Notes under the pieces: model-generated
What the model was told of the DNA's origin: nothing
Database searches by the model: none
The model's input: only the letters and a program-made list of their open reading frames with translations
Shown here: positions 8,332 to 16,436 of the stretch, piece by piece
How the letters are laid out: every line of letters starts with the position of its first letter
How positions within the stretch are numbered: position 1 is the first letter of the stretch
Program-made: the position numbers and the translations under genes
Assembly (NCBI RefSeq): GCF_021800405.1
Contig: NZ_CP084550.1
Span: 1,612,001 to 1,676,000, forward strand
DNA from: Arthrobacter sp. FW306-07-I
Lineage (GTDB): Bacteria; Actinomycetota; Actinomycetes; Actinomycetales; Micrococcaceae
Length of the DNA: 64,000 bases
Reading direction: 5' to 3'

Positions 8332-8601
8332 GTGGCACTTGACGCCGCTGTAAAGCAGTCCATCATCAAGGAATACGCAACCGCCGAAGGCGACACCGGT
8401 TCACCGGAGGTCCAGGTTGCGGTCCTGACCCAGCGGATCAAGGATCTGACTGAGCACATGAAGGAGCACAAGCACGACTACCACACCCAGCGCGGTCTGC
8501 TGGCCATGGTTGGTCGCCGCAAGCGCATGCTGGGCTACCTCAAGAAGACTGACATCGCCCGCTACCGTTCGCTCATCGAGCGCCTCGGCCTGCGCCGCTA
8601 G
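8332..8601 (+). CDS. rpsO: 30S ribosomal protein S15
   Basis: 89 aa, the normal length for S15. Motifs are [32 protein letters not shown] and [11 protein letters not shown], ending IERLGLRR. It binds the central domain of 16S rRNA early in 30S assembly. Start GTG 8332 has an AAGGAG at the right distance. A stem-loop follows the gene, then the pnp leader. rpsO followed by pnp is a near-universal bacterial gene order. Confidence 0.97.
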   Translation: MALDAAVKQSIIKEYATAEGDTGSPEVQVAVLTQRIKDLTEHMKEHKHDYHTQRGLLAMVGRRKRMLGYLKKTDIARYRSLIERLGLRR

Positions 8602-8611
8602 TCTGGCTTTG

Positions 8612-8643
8612 GGGCGGCCCTTCCCATCCGGAACGGGCCGCCC
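8612..8643 (+). terminator. Stem-loop after rpsO
   Basis: GGGCGGCCC (8612-8620) pairs with GGGCCGCCC (8635-8643) around a 14-base loop. The T-tract after it is weak (CTCTTC), so it may be a partial terminator or an RNA-processing hairpin between rpsO and pnp. Confidence 0.55.
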
Positions 8644-8659
8644 TCTTCAAATGAAAAAC

Positions 8660-8832
8660 TAAACAGGAGGATCAACCGCATCACGCATTCGCGGTCCTCG
8701 GTAGTGATCCCCGGGAACGGCTTCGTCGACAGAAGCCGGCGGCCCGTGGGTCTCGATCGATGACCGGGTGCAGGGCCAGTAGACAGATGCTGGGCTGGGT
8801 TGATGCGGCTGGACTTCCGTCAAACAGAAACG
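8660..8832 (+). ncRNA. Candidate Actino-pnp leader RNA
   Basis: The 200-base leader of pnp is rich in stem-loops. A perfect 7-bp hairpin (CGGCTTC 8718-8724 with GAAGCCG 8732-8738) is followed by a second element: GGCCC 8741-8745 with GGGCC 8773-8777, and inside it GGTC 8749-8752 with GACC 8762-8765. The Actino-pnp motif is an established conserved RNA upstream of pnp in Actinomycetales, thought to act in cis on pnp expression. The assignment here rests on position and structure only; the exact ends are uncertain. Confidence 0.45.
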
Positions 8833-8844
8833 GAGGTGACTCTC

Positions 8845-11103
8845 TTGGAGGGTCCCGAAATCCAGTTCTCAGAAGCAGTCATTGACAATGGCCGCTTCGG
8901 CAAGCGTGTAATCCGCTTCGAAACCGGCCGCCTCGCCAAGCAGGCCGCCGGCGCAGCCATGGTGTACATCGACGATGACACTGCGCTGCTGTCCGCCACC
9001 ACCGCCGGCAAGCACCCGCGTGAAGGCTTCGACTTCTTCCCCCTTACCGTCGACGTCGAAGAGCGCATGTACGCTGCGGGCCGCATCCCGGGCTCGTTCT
9101 TCCGCCGCGAAGGCCGCCCCTCCACCGAAGCCATCCTGGCCTGCCGCTTGATGGACCGCCCGCTGCGCCCCGCCTTCATCAAGGGCCTGCGCAACGAGGT
9201 CCAGATCGTAGTGACCGTCCTGGCCATCAACCCCGACGAGCTGTACGACGTCGTGGCCATCAATGCTTCCTCGATGTCCACCCAGCTGTCCGGCCTGCCG
9301 TTCTCCGGCCCCATCGGCGGTGTCCGCGTTGCCCTGGTGAACGACGAAAACGGATCCCAGTGGGTTGCCTTCCCCAAGCACTCCCAGCTGGAAAACTCCG
9401 TGTTCAACATGGTGGTTGCCGGCCGCGTTGCCGGTGATGACGTCGCCATCATGATGGTCGAGGCCGAAGCCACGGACAACTCCTGGAACCTCATCAAGGA
9501 ACAGGGCGCCACCGCCCCCACCGAAGAGGTTGTGGCCGAGGGCCTGGAGGCTGCAAAGCCCTTCATCAAGGCACTTTGCGACGCCCAGGCCGACCTCGCC
9601 GCACGCGCTGCCAAGCCGACGGTCGAGTTCCCGGTCTTCCTGGACTACGAGGATGACGCTTACGCCGCCGTCGAGTCCGCTGCCGCCGACAAGCTTGCCG
9701 CCGTCTTCCAGATCGCGGACAAGCAGGAACGCGACAACGCTTCCGACGCACTCAAGGACGAGGTCCTTGCCAGCCTGGCAGGCCAGTTCGAAGGCCGCGA
9801 GAAGGAACTCTCCGCAGCTTTCCGCTCGGTCACCAAGCACGTGGTGCGCCAGCGCATCCTGAAGGACCAGGTCCGCATCGACGGCCGCGGCCTGACGGAC
9901 ATCCGCCAGCTCACCGCCGAGGTTGAGGTCCTGCCCCGCGTCCACGGTTCCGCCATCTTCGAGCGCGGCGAGACCCAGATCATGGGTGTCACCACGCTGA
10001 ACATGCTCAAGATGGAACAGCAGATCGACTCGCTGTCGCCGGTGACGCGCAAGCGCTACATGCACAACTACAACTTCCCGCCGTACTCCACCGGTGAAAC
10101 CGGCCGCGTGGGCTCGCCCAAGCGCCGCGAAATCGGCCACGGCGCCCTGGCCGAACGCGCCATCGTGCCCGTGCTGCCGTCCCGCGAGGAATTCCCGTAC
10201 GCCATCCGCCAGGTGTCCGAGGCGCTCGGCTCCAACGGTTCGACGTCGATGGGTTCCGTCTGCGCCTCCACCCTGTCCCTGCTGAACGCCGGTGTGCCCC
10301 TGAAGGCCGCCGTCGCCGGCATCGCCATGGGCCTGGTTTCCGACCAGGTGGACGGCCAGACCCGCTACGCAGCCCTGACTGACATCCTCGGCGCCGAAGA
10401 TGCCTTCGGTGACATGGACTTCAAGGTTGCCGGTACCTCCGAGTTCGTCACGGCCATCCAGCTGGACACCAAGCTCGACGGCATCCCCGCTTCCGTGCTG
10501 GCAGCAGCACTGAAGCAGGCCCGCGAAGCCCGCCTGCACATCCTCGAGGTCATCAACTCGGCCATCGACACCCCGGACGAGCTCTCCGAGTTCGCGCCGC
10601 GCGTCATCGCCGTCAAGATCCCCGTGGACAAGATCGGCGAGGTCATTGGCCCCAAGGGCAAGATGATCAACCAGATCCAGGAGGACACCGGCGCGGACAT
10701 CTCCATCGAGGACGACGGCACCGTTTACATCGGCGCCACCAACGGCCCGTCCGCCGACGCAGCACGCTCCGCCATCAACGCCATCGCCAACCCGCAGGTC
10801 CCCGAGATCGGCGAACGCTACCTGGGCACGGTCGTCAAGACCACCACCTTCGGTGCCTTCGTGTCGCTGACCCCGGGCAAGGACGGCCTCCTGCACATCT
10901 CCGAGCTCCGCAAGATCGCAGGCGGCAAGCGCGTGGACAATGTCGACGATGTTGTTTCCGTGGGCCAGAAGATCCAGGTGGAAATCACCAAGATCGACGA
11001 CCGTGGAAAGCTGTCCCTGTCTCCCGTCGTGGCCGAAGAGGAAGGCGCCGACGAGACCGAGCGCGTTCACGCCACGGAGCCTGCTGAGGGCGCCGAGGTC
11101 TAA
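8845..11103 (+). CDS. pnp: Polyribonucleotide nucleotidyltransferase (PNPase)
   Basis: 752 aa. This phosphorolytic 3'-5' exoribonuclease acts in mRNA decay and can also polymerise NDPs. Two RNase PH domains are visible ([20 protein letters not shown] in the first; [14 protein letters not shown] and [15 protein letters not shown] in the second), then a KH domain ([20 protein letters not shown]) and an S1 domain ([28 protein letters not shown]). The start is TTG 8845 (protein begins [11 protein letters not shown]), decided by GGAGG at 8832-8836, 8 bases upstream; an in-frame start at 8800 or 8803 lacks this. Confidence 0.96.
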   Translation: MEGPEIQFSEAVIDNGRFGKRVIRFETGRLAKQAAGAAMVYIDDDTALLSATTAGKHPREGFDFFPLTVDVEERMYAAGRIPGSFFRREGRPSTEAILACRLMDRPLRPAFIKGLRNEVQIVVTVLAINPDELYDVVAINASSMSTQLSGLPFSGPIGGVRVALVNDENGSQWVAFPKHSQLENSVFNMVVAGRVAGDDVAIMMVEAEATDNSWNLIKEQGATAPTEEVVAEGLEAAKPFIKALCDAQADLAARAAKPTVEFPVFLDYEDDAYAAVESAAADKLAAVFQIADKQERDNASDALKDEVLASLAGQFEGREKELSAAFRSVTKHVVRQRILKDQVRIDGRGLTDIRQLTAEVEVLPRVHGSAIFERGETQIMGVTTLNMLKMEQQIDSLSPVTRKRYMHNYNFPPYSTGETGRVGSPKRREIGHGALAERAIVPVLPSREEFPYAIRQVSEALGSNGSTSMGSVCASTLSLLNAGVPLKAAVAGIAMGLVSDQVDGQTRYAALTDILGAEDAFGDMDFKVAGTSEFVTAIQLDTKLDGIPASVLAAALKQAREARLHILEVINSAIDTPDELSEFAPRVIAVKIPVDKIGEVIGPKGKMINQIQEDTGADISIEDDGTVYIGATNGPSADAARSAINAIANPQVPEIGERYLGTVVKTTTFGAFVSLTPGKDGLLHISELRKIAGGKRVDNVDDVVSVGQKIQVEITKIDDRGKLSLSPVVAEEEGADETERVHATEPAEGAEV

Positions 11104-11134
11104 TAGCCCGGGCTTCCCGGCACAAGCATGAATC

Positions 11135-11167
11135 GGCGGGACCGGTGGATGATCCACCGGTCCCGCC
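11135..11167 (+). terminator. Terminator of pnp
   Basis: A perfect 15-bp stem (11135-11149 with 11153-11167) closes a 3-base loop. The core is GGCGGGACCGG. A short GCTGTT follows. Confidence 0.75.
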
Positions 11168-11172
11168 GCTGT

Positions 11173-11178
11173 TACGAT
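11173..11178 (+). promoter_or_regulatory. Candidate -10 box for the M16 peptidase gene
   Basis: TACGAT lies just after the pnp terminator. The next gene starts 38 bases downstream with a GAAAGG ribosome binding site, so this would give a short leadered transcript. Confidence 0.4.
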
Positions 11179-11215
11179 GGCAGCCAGATCCGGCTGCCCC
11201 TCCTGAAAGGCATCA

Positions 11216-12559
11216 ATGACTGTTGCACCCCTGCCGCTTGAGCAGAACCACGCCGGCGACACCCTGGTCCACGGCTCCGACGGCGGGTCCGAGGTCCGCC
11301 GTTCAGTGCTGCCAGGAGGCGTGCGGGTACTGACGGAGGCGATGCCGGGCCAGCGGTCAGCCACCATCGGGTTCTGGGTAGGCGTCGGATCCCGGGATGA
11401 AGCCCCCGGTCAGCACGGATCCACCCACTTCCTCGAGCACCTGCTGTTCAAGGGCACCAAGCGGCGCACCGCCCTGGAGATCGCTTCGGCGTTCGATGAG
11501 GTGGGCGGGGAATCCAACGCGGCAACAGCCAAGGAAAGCACCTGCTACTTTGCCCGGGTCCTGGACACCGACCTGCCCATGGCCATCGACGTCATTGCGG
11601 ACATGATCACCGGGGCCGTACTGGACCCGGATGAGATGGAGCAGGAACGCGACGTCATCCTGGAAGAAATTGCCATGGACAGCGATGACCCCACCGACGT
11701 TGCCCACGAGCATTTTGTCGCCGCGGTCCTCGGCAGCCACCCGCTGGGCCGTCCCATCGGCGGCACGCCCGCCGCGATCAGGGCCGTGGCCCGGGACTCG
11801 GTGTGGGAGCACTACCGCCGGTACTACAAGCCGGAGGAACTGGTCATCACCGCGGCAGGCGGCCTGGACCACGACGTCGTATGCGGACTTGTGGTGGATG
11901 CCCTCGAGTCTGCCGGCTGGTCGCTGCAGTCCGACGCGGCACCCGTGCAGCGCCGTTCCACCGAACGCGCCCTGATTACCGGGACGGCCGGTCTGCACGT
12001 GGTCAAGCGTGCCGTGGAGCAGGCAAACATCATCATGGGATGCCCCACGATCGTCGCCACCGACGAACGCCGCTACGTGATGAGTGTCCTGAACGCGGTC
12101 CTGGGCGGCGGCATGTCCTCCAGGCTGTTCCAGGAAGTCCGCGAGAAGCGCGGCCTTGTGTACTCCACCTACTCCTTTGCCTCGTCCTACGCCGACGCCG
12201 GCTACTTCGGCATGTATGCCGGCTGCACGCCGTCCAAGGTCCGCCAGGTGGTGGACCTGCTGGGCGTAGAGCTGGACAAACTCGCCGAACACGGAATATC
12301 CGACGACGAACTCCGCAAGGCAGTGGGGCAGCTCGGCGGTGGGATCGTTTTGGCACTGGAGGACACCGGCTCCCGGATGTCCCGTCTGGGCCGGGCCGAG
12401 CTGGTCTCCGGGGAATACCAGGACATCGACGAGACCCTCCGCCTGATCAAGGCTGTCACCGCCGAACAGGTCCAGGAACTGGCCGCCGAACTCGCCGCCG
12501 CGCCGCGGACCATCACCGTCGTGGGCCCCTTCGAGGAGACGGAAACCTTCGGGCTGTAG
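11216..12559 (+). CDS. M16 family zinc metallopeptidase
   Basis: 447 aa pitrilysin-family protease. The inverted zinc motif HFLEH is at 71-75 with GSTHFLEHLLFKGT around it, and the distal glutamate region is ESNAATAKESTCYFARV. The C-terminal half has the R/Y substrate-binding segment SSRLFQEVREKRGLVYS. This is the processing-peptidase-like form found after pnp in most actinobacteria; its substrate is unknown. It is probably cytosolic, as no signal peptide is seen. It has its own -10 box after the pnp terminator. Confidence 0.92.
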   Translation: MTVAPLPLEQNHAGDTLVHGSDGGSEVRRSVLPGGVRVLTEAMPGQRSATIGFWVGVGSRDEAPGQHGSTHFLEHLLFKGTKRRTALEIASAFDEVGGESNAATAKESTCYFARVLDTDLPMAIDVIADMITGAVLDPDEMEQERDVILEEIAMDSDDPTDVAHEHFVAAVLGSHPLGRPIGGTPAAIRAVARDSVWEHYRRYYKPEELVITAAGGLDHDVVCGLVVDALESAGWSLQSDAAPVQRRSTERALITGTAGLHVVKRAVEQANIIMGCPTIVATDERRYVMSVLNAVLGGGMSSRLFQEVREKRGLVYSTYSFASSYADAGYFGMYAGCTPSKVRQVVDLLGVELDKLAEHGISDDELRKAVGQLGGGIVLALEDTGSRMSRLGRAELVSGEYQDIDETLRLIKAVTAEQVQELAAELAAAPRTITVVGPFEETETFGL

Positions 12560-12630
12560 CACGCTGGCGCTGTTGCCCTGCAGAGTCCATCCTGAGTATG
12601 GGGGTGAGCGTCGGCAGGAGGTGCGTGTTC

Positions 12631-13149
12631 GTGGACGGGCCCGAGTTGAAGCCAGAGCATCCTGCCTTGGCACCTCTGTTGGGACGCTGGCGGGGAAGCA
12701 CCATACTCGCCGCCGGCCCCTGGGGACCCGAGCGCACCGTGGACGCTGAGGTTTCCTACAGCCCGATGGCCGGCGGCATCGGGGTCGTCCAGAGCTATCG
12801 GCATGTCGAGGCTGACGGTACGCACTTCGAGGGCCACGGCATCTTCACGGTCGATCCAGACCATAATGACGTCCTGTGGTACTACGTCGACAGTACTGGG
12901 GTGCCGCCCGCTGCCGCCGTCCGCTGTACTTGGCACGACGGCGTCATCCGGGTTGAGCGGCCAAGCCGTGCGGGCTGGACGCGCCACGCCATCAGTGTCG
13001 AGGCCGGCGTGCTGCAGCATGTCAGCGAATTGCGGGCAACCCGTGAGGCCGCGCGTGAAGGGGTGCCGGACGCTAAAGCGCCAGTCACCACGAACGGAAA
13101 GGGCACAAGCTACAGGCCATTCATGCGGTCTGTCTTCCATCGTGTCTGA
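12631..13149 (+). CDS. Lipocalin-like (DUF1579-type) hypothetical protein
   Basis: 172 aa, all beta-rich. The N-terminal LLGRWRGSTI followed by a series of short strands with VVQSYRHVEADG and DVLWYYVDS recalls small beta-barrel proteins of the DUF1579/lipocalin-like kind. No catalytic residues are evident and the ligand is unknown. GTG 12631 is chosen because AGGAGG (12616-12621) lies 9 bases upstream; an in-frame ATG at 12598 would add 11 residues. It runs towards the HNH gene, with only 42 bases between the stops. Confidence 0.6.
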   Translation: MDGPELKPEHPALAPLLGRWRGSTILAAGPWGPERTVDAEVSYSPMAGGIGVVQSYRHVEADGTHFEGHGIFTVDPDHNDVLWYYVDSTGVPPAAAVRCTWHDGVIRVERPSRAGWTRHAISVEAGVLQHVSELRATREAAREGVPDAKAPVTTNGKGTSYRPFMRSVFHRV

Positions 13150-13191
13150 GTGCCCGGTACTTGCATGCCGGCCGCGCGCCTTGCCGACCCA

Positions 13192-14859
13192 TCAATACCC
13201 ATCGTTTGATACCGGTCGGGCGGCTAGCCGCTCCGGCGCTGGCAATACGTTTGTGATTCCAGCGCTTCCCAGTTCCTGCAACGGGTCGGGTGGCAGAATG
13301 AAGGGCTGCGCGTAGAAGTCCTCCCACAGTGGATCTGTCGGGCATAGTTCGCCCGGCTCGAGCAGGTTTTGGCCGGGTGGATCTTCGGGTGGTGGGTCGG
13401 CCCAATCAGGCATGTCCGCGAGCAGTTGCTGCCACTGTGGAGCGTCCACCGACATGGCAGCCACGATAGTTTCCGCCGGCAGGATTCCCGGTGGCCAGTG
13501 TGTTGGTTCTGGGTGGGGGTGTTCGGGTTTGTAGTGGCGGCCGGTGGGTGAGGTCCAGCCGGGTGATCTGTCTTCTGTTGCCGGCTCTGGTGTCCATTGG
13601 GTGTGGTGTTTGAGCCGGTGGTGTTTCGGGCAGAGCTGTGCCAGATTGCTGGCCCCGGTGGTTCCGCCGTGTTCCCAGGATTGCAGGTGGTCGGTGTCGT
13701 TGTCCGGGGTGCCGTTGGTGCAGCCGGGGAAGGTGCATTTGCCGTCGCGCATCCTGATCCAGCGTTTGATGGTTTCGGTGAGCCGGTAGTTCTTCCGGCC
13801 GATCTCCAAGGGTGCCCCGTCCCTCGGGTCGACCAGGACGCGGTAGAAGGAGTCCGCCCCGTCGGCGACCAGTTTCCGGGCCATGGACGCCGGGATGGGC
13901 CCTAACCCGTCCAGCGTTGCGGGCTCATCCGTGAGTCCGAGGAGGGAGAACACCGGCACCATGACCAGGACGTCGGCCCGCGGGGTGGGGACCTTGCCGG
14001 GTTCGCTTGCTGATCCAAGGAGCAGGGATGCTGCGATGTCGGGGCGGAGTTGGGTGATGGTGCGTGGTTCGTTGGGGCCTTGGAGGCCGCGGGCGGTGGC
14101 GGTGGTGCGGTTCCAGATGGCGCAGGCGGTGTCGCCGGGGAGGTAGAGCGAGACCCAGGCCATCCCGTCCCGGTCCGGGGTGTATTCCATCCGCCGGTCA
14201 GTAACCCCTTTGGCGTGGCGTTTCTGCAGTGTCTCGGGGTGGTGGCGTTCGCGCCAGGCACGGACCTTGGCCCTAAACCGGGAGGGGACGAGTTCGCCAG
14301 GGGCTGCGCCGCGGGCGGGGTGGGGTGCGTCGGGGTCGAAGAAGTGCGCCACCAGCGCCGCAGCGCCCGCCTGATCGAGGCCCTCGGTTTCGTCCGCAAC
14401 GATGCGGGCGTGCTGCCAGGACATGGCACCGGCGGACAGGGCCTGGAACACCGGTGGGAGGGAGCAGATTTTCCGGGACTGTTCCACCAGAGCACCTGCG
14501 GCGGCGGAGCTGACGGTCAGGACCCCTGCGATCTCCTCCACCGCGGACATCTCGGCGTAGGTGCGGTCCTGCACCGACGCGTCAGGGGGAGTCATGGCCT
14601 GCTGGAACCCGACCGCCTCCGCTGCATCCCGCGCCTTCATCGCGGCAAGCTGCGCTTCCAGCCGGGCCGTTAGTTCGAGCCGCTCCAGCCGGATCTCGTA
14701 CCGCCGCCGCAACACATCAACACCCGGACCAACAGCAATCCCGGAGGCCAGGAACGCATCCTCCCGGTCCAGCACACTTATGGCATCCAGCGCACCGAGG
14801 GCGGCCACAGAGGCTTGAACACCCTCCACACCTGCCCCAACACCACTGATGACTGCCAT
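13192..14859 (-). CDS. 13E12-family protein: DUF222 domain plus HNH endonuclease
   Basis: 555 aa. The N-terminal half is a DUF222 region (ARLEAQLAAMKARDAAE, GALVEQSRKICSLPPVFQAL, GAMSWQHARIVADET). The C-terminal half is an HNH nuclease fold: CTFPGCTNG, then DTDHLQSWEHGG and LCPKHHRLKHH. Such proteins are abundant in actinobacteria (13E12 repeat family), often vary in copy number, and have no settled function; a mobile or DNA-repair role is suspected. The start at 14859 follows a TTGGATG stretch. It sits between the M16 gene and the Moco genes. Confidence 0.85.
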   Translation of the reverse strand: MAVISGVGAGVEGVQASVAALGALDAISVLDREDAFLASGIAVGPGVDVLRRRYEIRLERLELTARLEAQLAAMKARDAAEAVGFQQAMTPPDASVQDRTYAEMSAVEEIAGVLTVSSAAAGALVEQSRKICSLPPVFQALSAGAMSWQHARIVADETEGLDQAGAAALVAHFFDPDAPHPARGAAPGELVPSRFRAKVRAWRERHHPETLQKRHAKGVTDRRMEYTPDRDGMAWVSLYLPGDTACAIWNRTTATARGLQGPNEPRTITQLRPDIAASLLLGSASEPGKVPTPRADVLVMVPVFSLLGLTDEPATLDGLGPIPASMARKLVADGADSFYRVLVDPRDGAPLEIGRKNYRLTETIKRWIRMRDGKCTFPGCTNGTPDNDTDHLQSWEHGGTTGASNLAQLCPKHHRLKHHTQWTPEPATEDRSPGWTSPTGRHYKPEHPHPEPTHWPPGILPAETIVAAMSVDAPQWQQLLADMPDWADPPPEDPPGQNLLEPGELCPTDPLWEDFYAQPFILPPDPLQELGSAGITNVLPAPERLAARPVSNDGY

Positions 14860-14947
14860 AAAAGAATCATCCAACGAGGCACTGACATTTAGAGTGGGGG
14901 CGAGAGCAAGGGGCAGCAGGACCCCAAGGGCCAGAACGCCTGGACGC

Positions 14948-15214
14948 CTAGCCCCCCGCGAACGGCGGCAGCACGTCGACGACGTCGTCGGGACCCAGCA
15001 CGGTTGCCTGGTCCCGCACGGCGACCTCATTGAGCAGGAAACTGCTGCGGGAAAGGATACGGGGCAGCGGGGGAGTCCCCGACGGAGGCTCCGGCCGCTC
15101 CATGGCCGCAACAGCCTCCAACAGGTCCGCCACCGTGGCGCCGCCGGGCAGGTCGAACTTCTCCTCCTCGAAACCGGCGGCGGCGCGTGCGGCAGCAAAG
15201 TAGCGTACAAGCAT
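14948..15214 (-). CDS. moaD: Molybdopterin synthase sulfur carrier subunit MoaD
   Basis: 88 aa ubiquitin-like protein starting MLVRYFAAARAAAG and ending LPPFAGG. The C-terminal Gly-Gly is thiocarboxylated to carry sulfur to cyclic pyranopterin monophosphate together with MoaE. It starts 5 bases downstream of the moaA stop on the same strand, so moaA-moaD is an operon. The partner MoaE is encoded at 20368 on the other strand. Confidence 0.9.
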   Translation of the reverse strand: MLVRYFAAARAAAGFEEEKFDLPGGATVADLLEAVAAMERPEPPSGTPPLPRILSRSSFLLNEVAVRDQATVLGPDDVVDVLPPFAGG

Positions 15215-15219
15215 TCCGG

Positions 15220-16347
15220 TCAGCCCCCGATGGCACTCATGCTGCGGTCCGGCTGGACGAAGTCCGGGGCGTCCAGTCCCACGTGGTCCATGCCGTGGGC
15301 TTTGGGTTTGATCCACATGGCGTCCTGCCACCGCTGCGCCAGCTCGGCGTCGCTCGCGCCCGCGCGCAGCAGGCCCAGGAGGTCGTATTCCTCGCGCGAG
15401 AACAGGCAGCTCATGATCTTGCCTTCGGCGGTGATCCTTGTGCGCCGGCAGTCGGAGCAGAAGGGCTCGGTGACGGAGGCGATAATCCCCACCGTTCCCA
15501 GCACGGGACCCTCCGGATCAGGAGAACCTGCCGCCCGCCGTCGTACTTCAAAGCGCTCCGCAGGGGCGCCGTCGCGTTCCCGCCGATCGGGACTGAGGAC
15601 GAAGTCCCGGGACAGCAGCCCGCGGATCTCGGCGGCGGTAATCATGTTGCGGCGCGTCCAGCCGTGGTCGGCGTCGAGGGGCATCTGCTCGATGAACCGC
15701 AATTCGTACCCGCGCTCCAGGGCCCAGGCCAGCAGTTGCGGCGACTCGGCATCGTTAATCCCGCGCATCAGGACAGCGTTCAGCTTGACCGGTCCCAGCC
15801 CGGCAGCCCACGCGGCGTCAACACCGGCCAGGACCTGGTTCAGGAAGGGACGGCGGGTCAGCTTGGTGAACGTTTCCTCGTGCAGGGAATCAAGTGAGAC
15901 GTTGATGCGCGTCAGCCCGGCATCCTTGAGCGCGGCCGCCTTTTTCGCCAGGCCAACGGCGTTGGTGGTCATGGAGATCGGAAGGTCCGGATGGTTGCGC
16001 CGCAGGGCTGCGATGATGTCCACCAGGTCGTGCCGGACCAGCGGCTCGCCGCCTGTCAGCCGCAGCTCCCGGACGCCCAGCTGATCCACGCCCACCTTGA
16101 CGATCCGCACGATCTCTTCAGCGGACATGACTGCCTGCTTGGCCAACCACTCGAGGCCTTCGGCAGGCATGCAGTAGGTGCAGCGGAGGTTGCATTTGTC
16201 GGTCAGGGACAGCCTCATGTCCGTGGCGCGGCGGCCGTATCGGTCCGCCAGGCCGGCCGGTGCATCCGCGGGCCTGGCACGGGGAACGCCCGGCAGGGCC
16301 GATGCTGCTTCCTCCCGCGGCTGGGGCATGCCTAGCTGGACACTCAT
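15220..16347 (-). CDS. moaA: GTP 3',8-cyclase MoaA
   Basis: 375 aa radical SAM enzyme, first step of molybdenum cofactor synthesis. The N-terminal cluster motif is CNLRCTYC (C52, C56, C59). The second [4Fe-4S] site is in EPFCSDCRRTRITAEGKIMSC. The C-terminus ends SAIGG, the Gly-Gly tail needed for catalysis. The ATG at 16347 sits 6 bases after a TAGCCT -10 box. It is divergent from the molybdo-oxidoreductase gene. Confidence 0.95.
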   Translation of the reverse strand: MSVQLGMPQPREEAASALPGVPRARPADAPAGLADRYGRRATDMRLSLTDKCNLRCTYCMPAEGLEWLAKQAVMSAEEIVRIVKVGVDQLGVRELRLTGGEPLVRHDLVDIIAALRRNHPDLPISMTTNAVGLAKKAAALKDAGLTRINVSLDSLHEETFTKLTRRPFLNQVLAGVDAAWAAGLGPVKLNAVLMRGINDAESPQLLAWALERGYELRFIEQMPLDADHGWTRRNMITAAEIRGLLSRDFVLSPDRRERDGAPAERFEVRRRAAGSPDPEGPVLGTVGIIASVTEPFCSDCRRTRITAEGKIMSCLFSREEYDLLGLLRAGASDAELAQRWQDAMWIKPKAHGMDHVGLDAPDFVQPDRSMSAIGG

Positions 16348-16359
16348 GAATTCAGGCTA
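16345..16359 (-). promoter_or_regulatory. Leaderless promoter of moaA-moaD
   Basis: On the minus strand TAGCCT (16359-16354) is followed by 6 bases and ATG (16347-16345). Confidence 0.55.
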
Positions 16360-16420
16360 CGCCACCTTGAGCGGCACATCACACCCTGACCGGCCCGGCG
16401 TCACCCGGGTGCCACGAACC

Positions 16421-16436
16421 TATGCTGGGAGTTGTG
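16421..16436 (+). promoter_or_regulatory. Leaderless promoter of the molybdo-oxidoreductase operon
   Basis: TATGCT (16421-16426) is followed by 7 bases and GTG (16434-16436). The ATG at 16422 lies inside the -10 box, so it is unlikely to be the start codon. Confidence 0.5.

Noticed and set aside
8800..8844. N-terminal extension of pnp from TTG 8800 or ATG 8803
   Set aside because: No ribosome binding site, and it lies in the structured leader; GGAGG fits TTG 8845.
8869..11367. 832-codon open frame on the minus strand opposite pnp and the M16 start
   Set aside because: It is the antisense shadow of a strongly conserved gene. Its translation is rich in V/G/D/H/L with no domain, and high GC keeps antisense frames open.
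13192..15210. Longer form of the HNH gene starting at 15210
   Set aside because: The extra front part is the moaD region read in another frame; DUF222 begins near the ATG at 14859.
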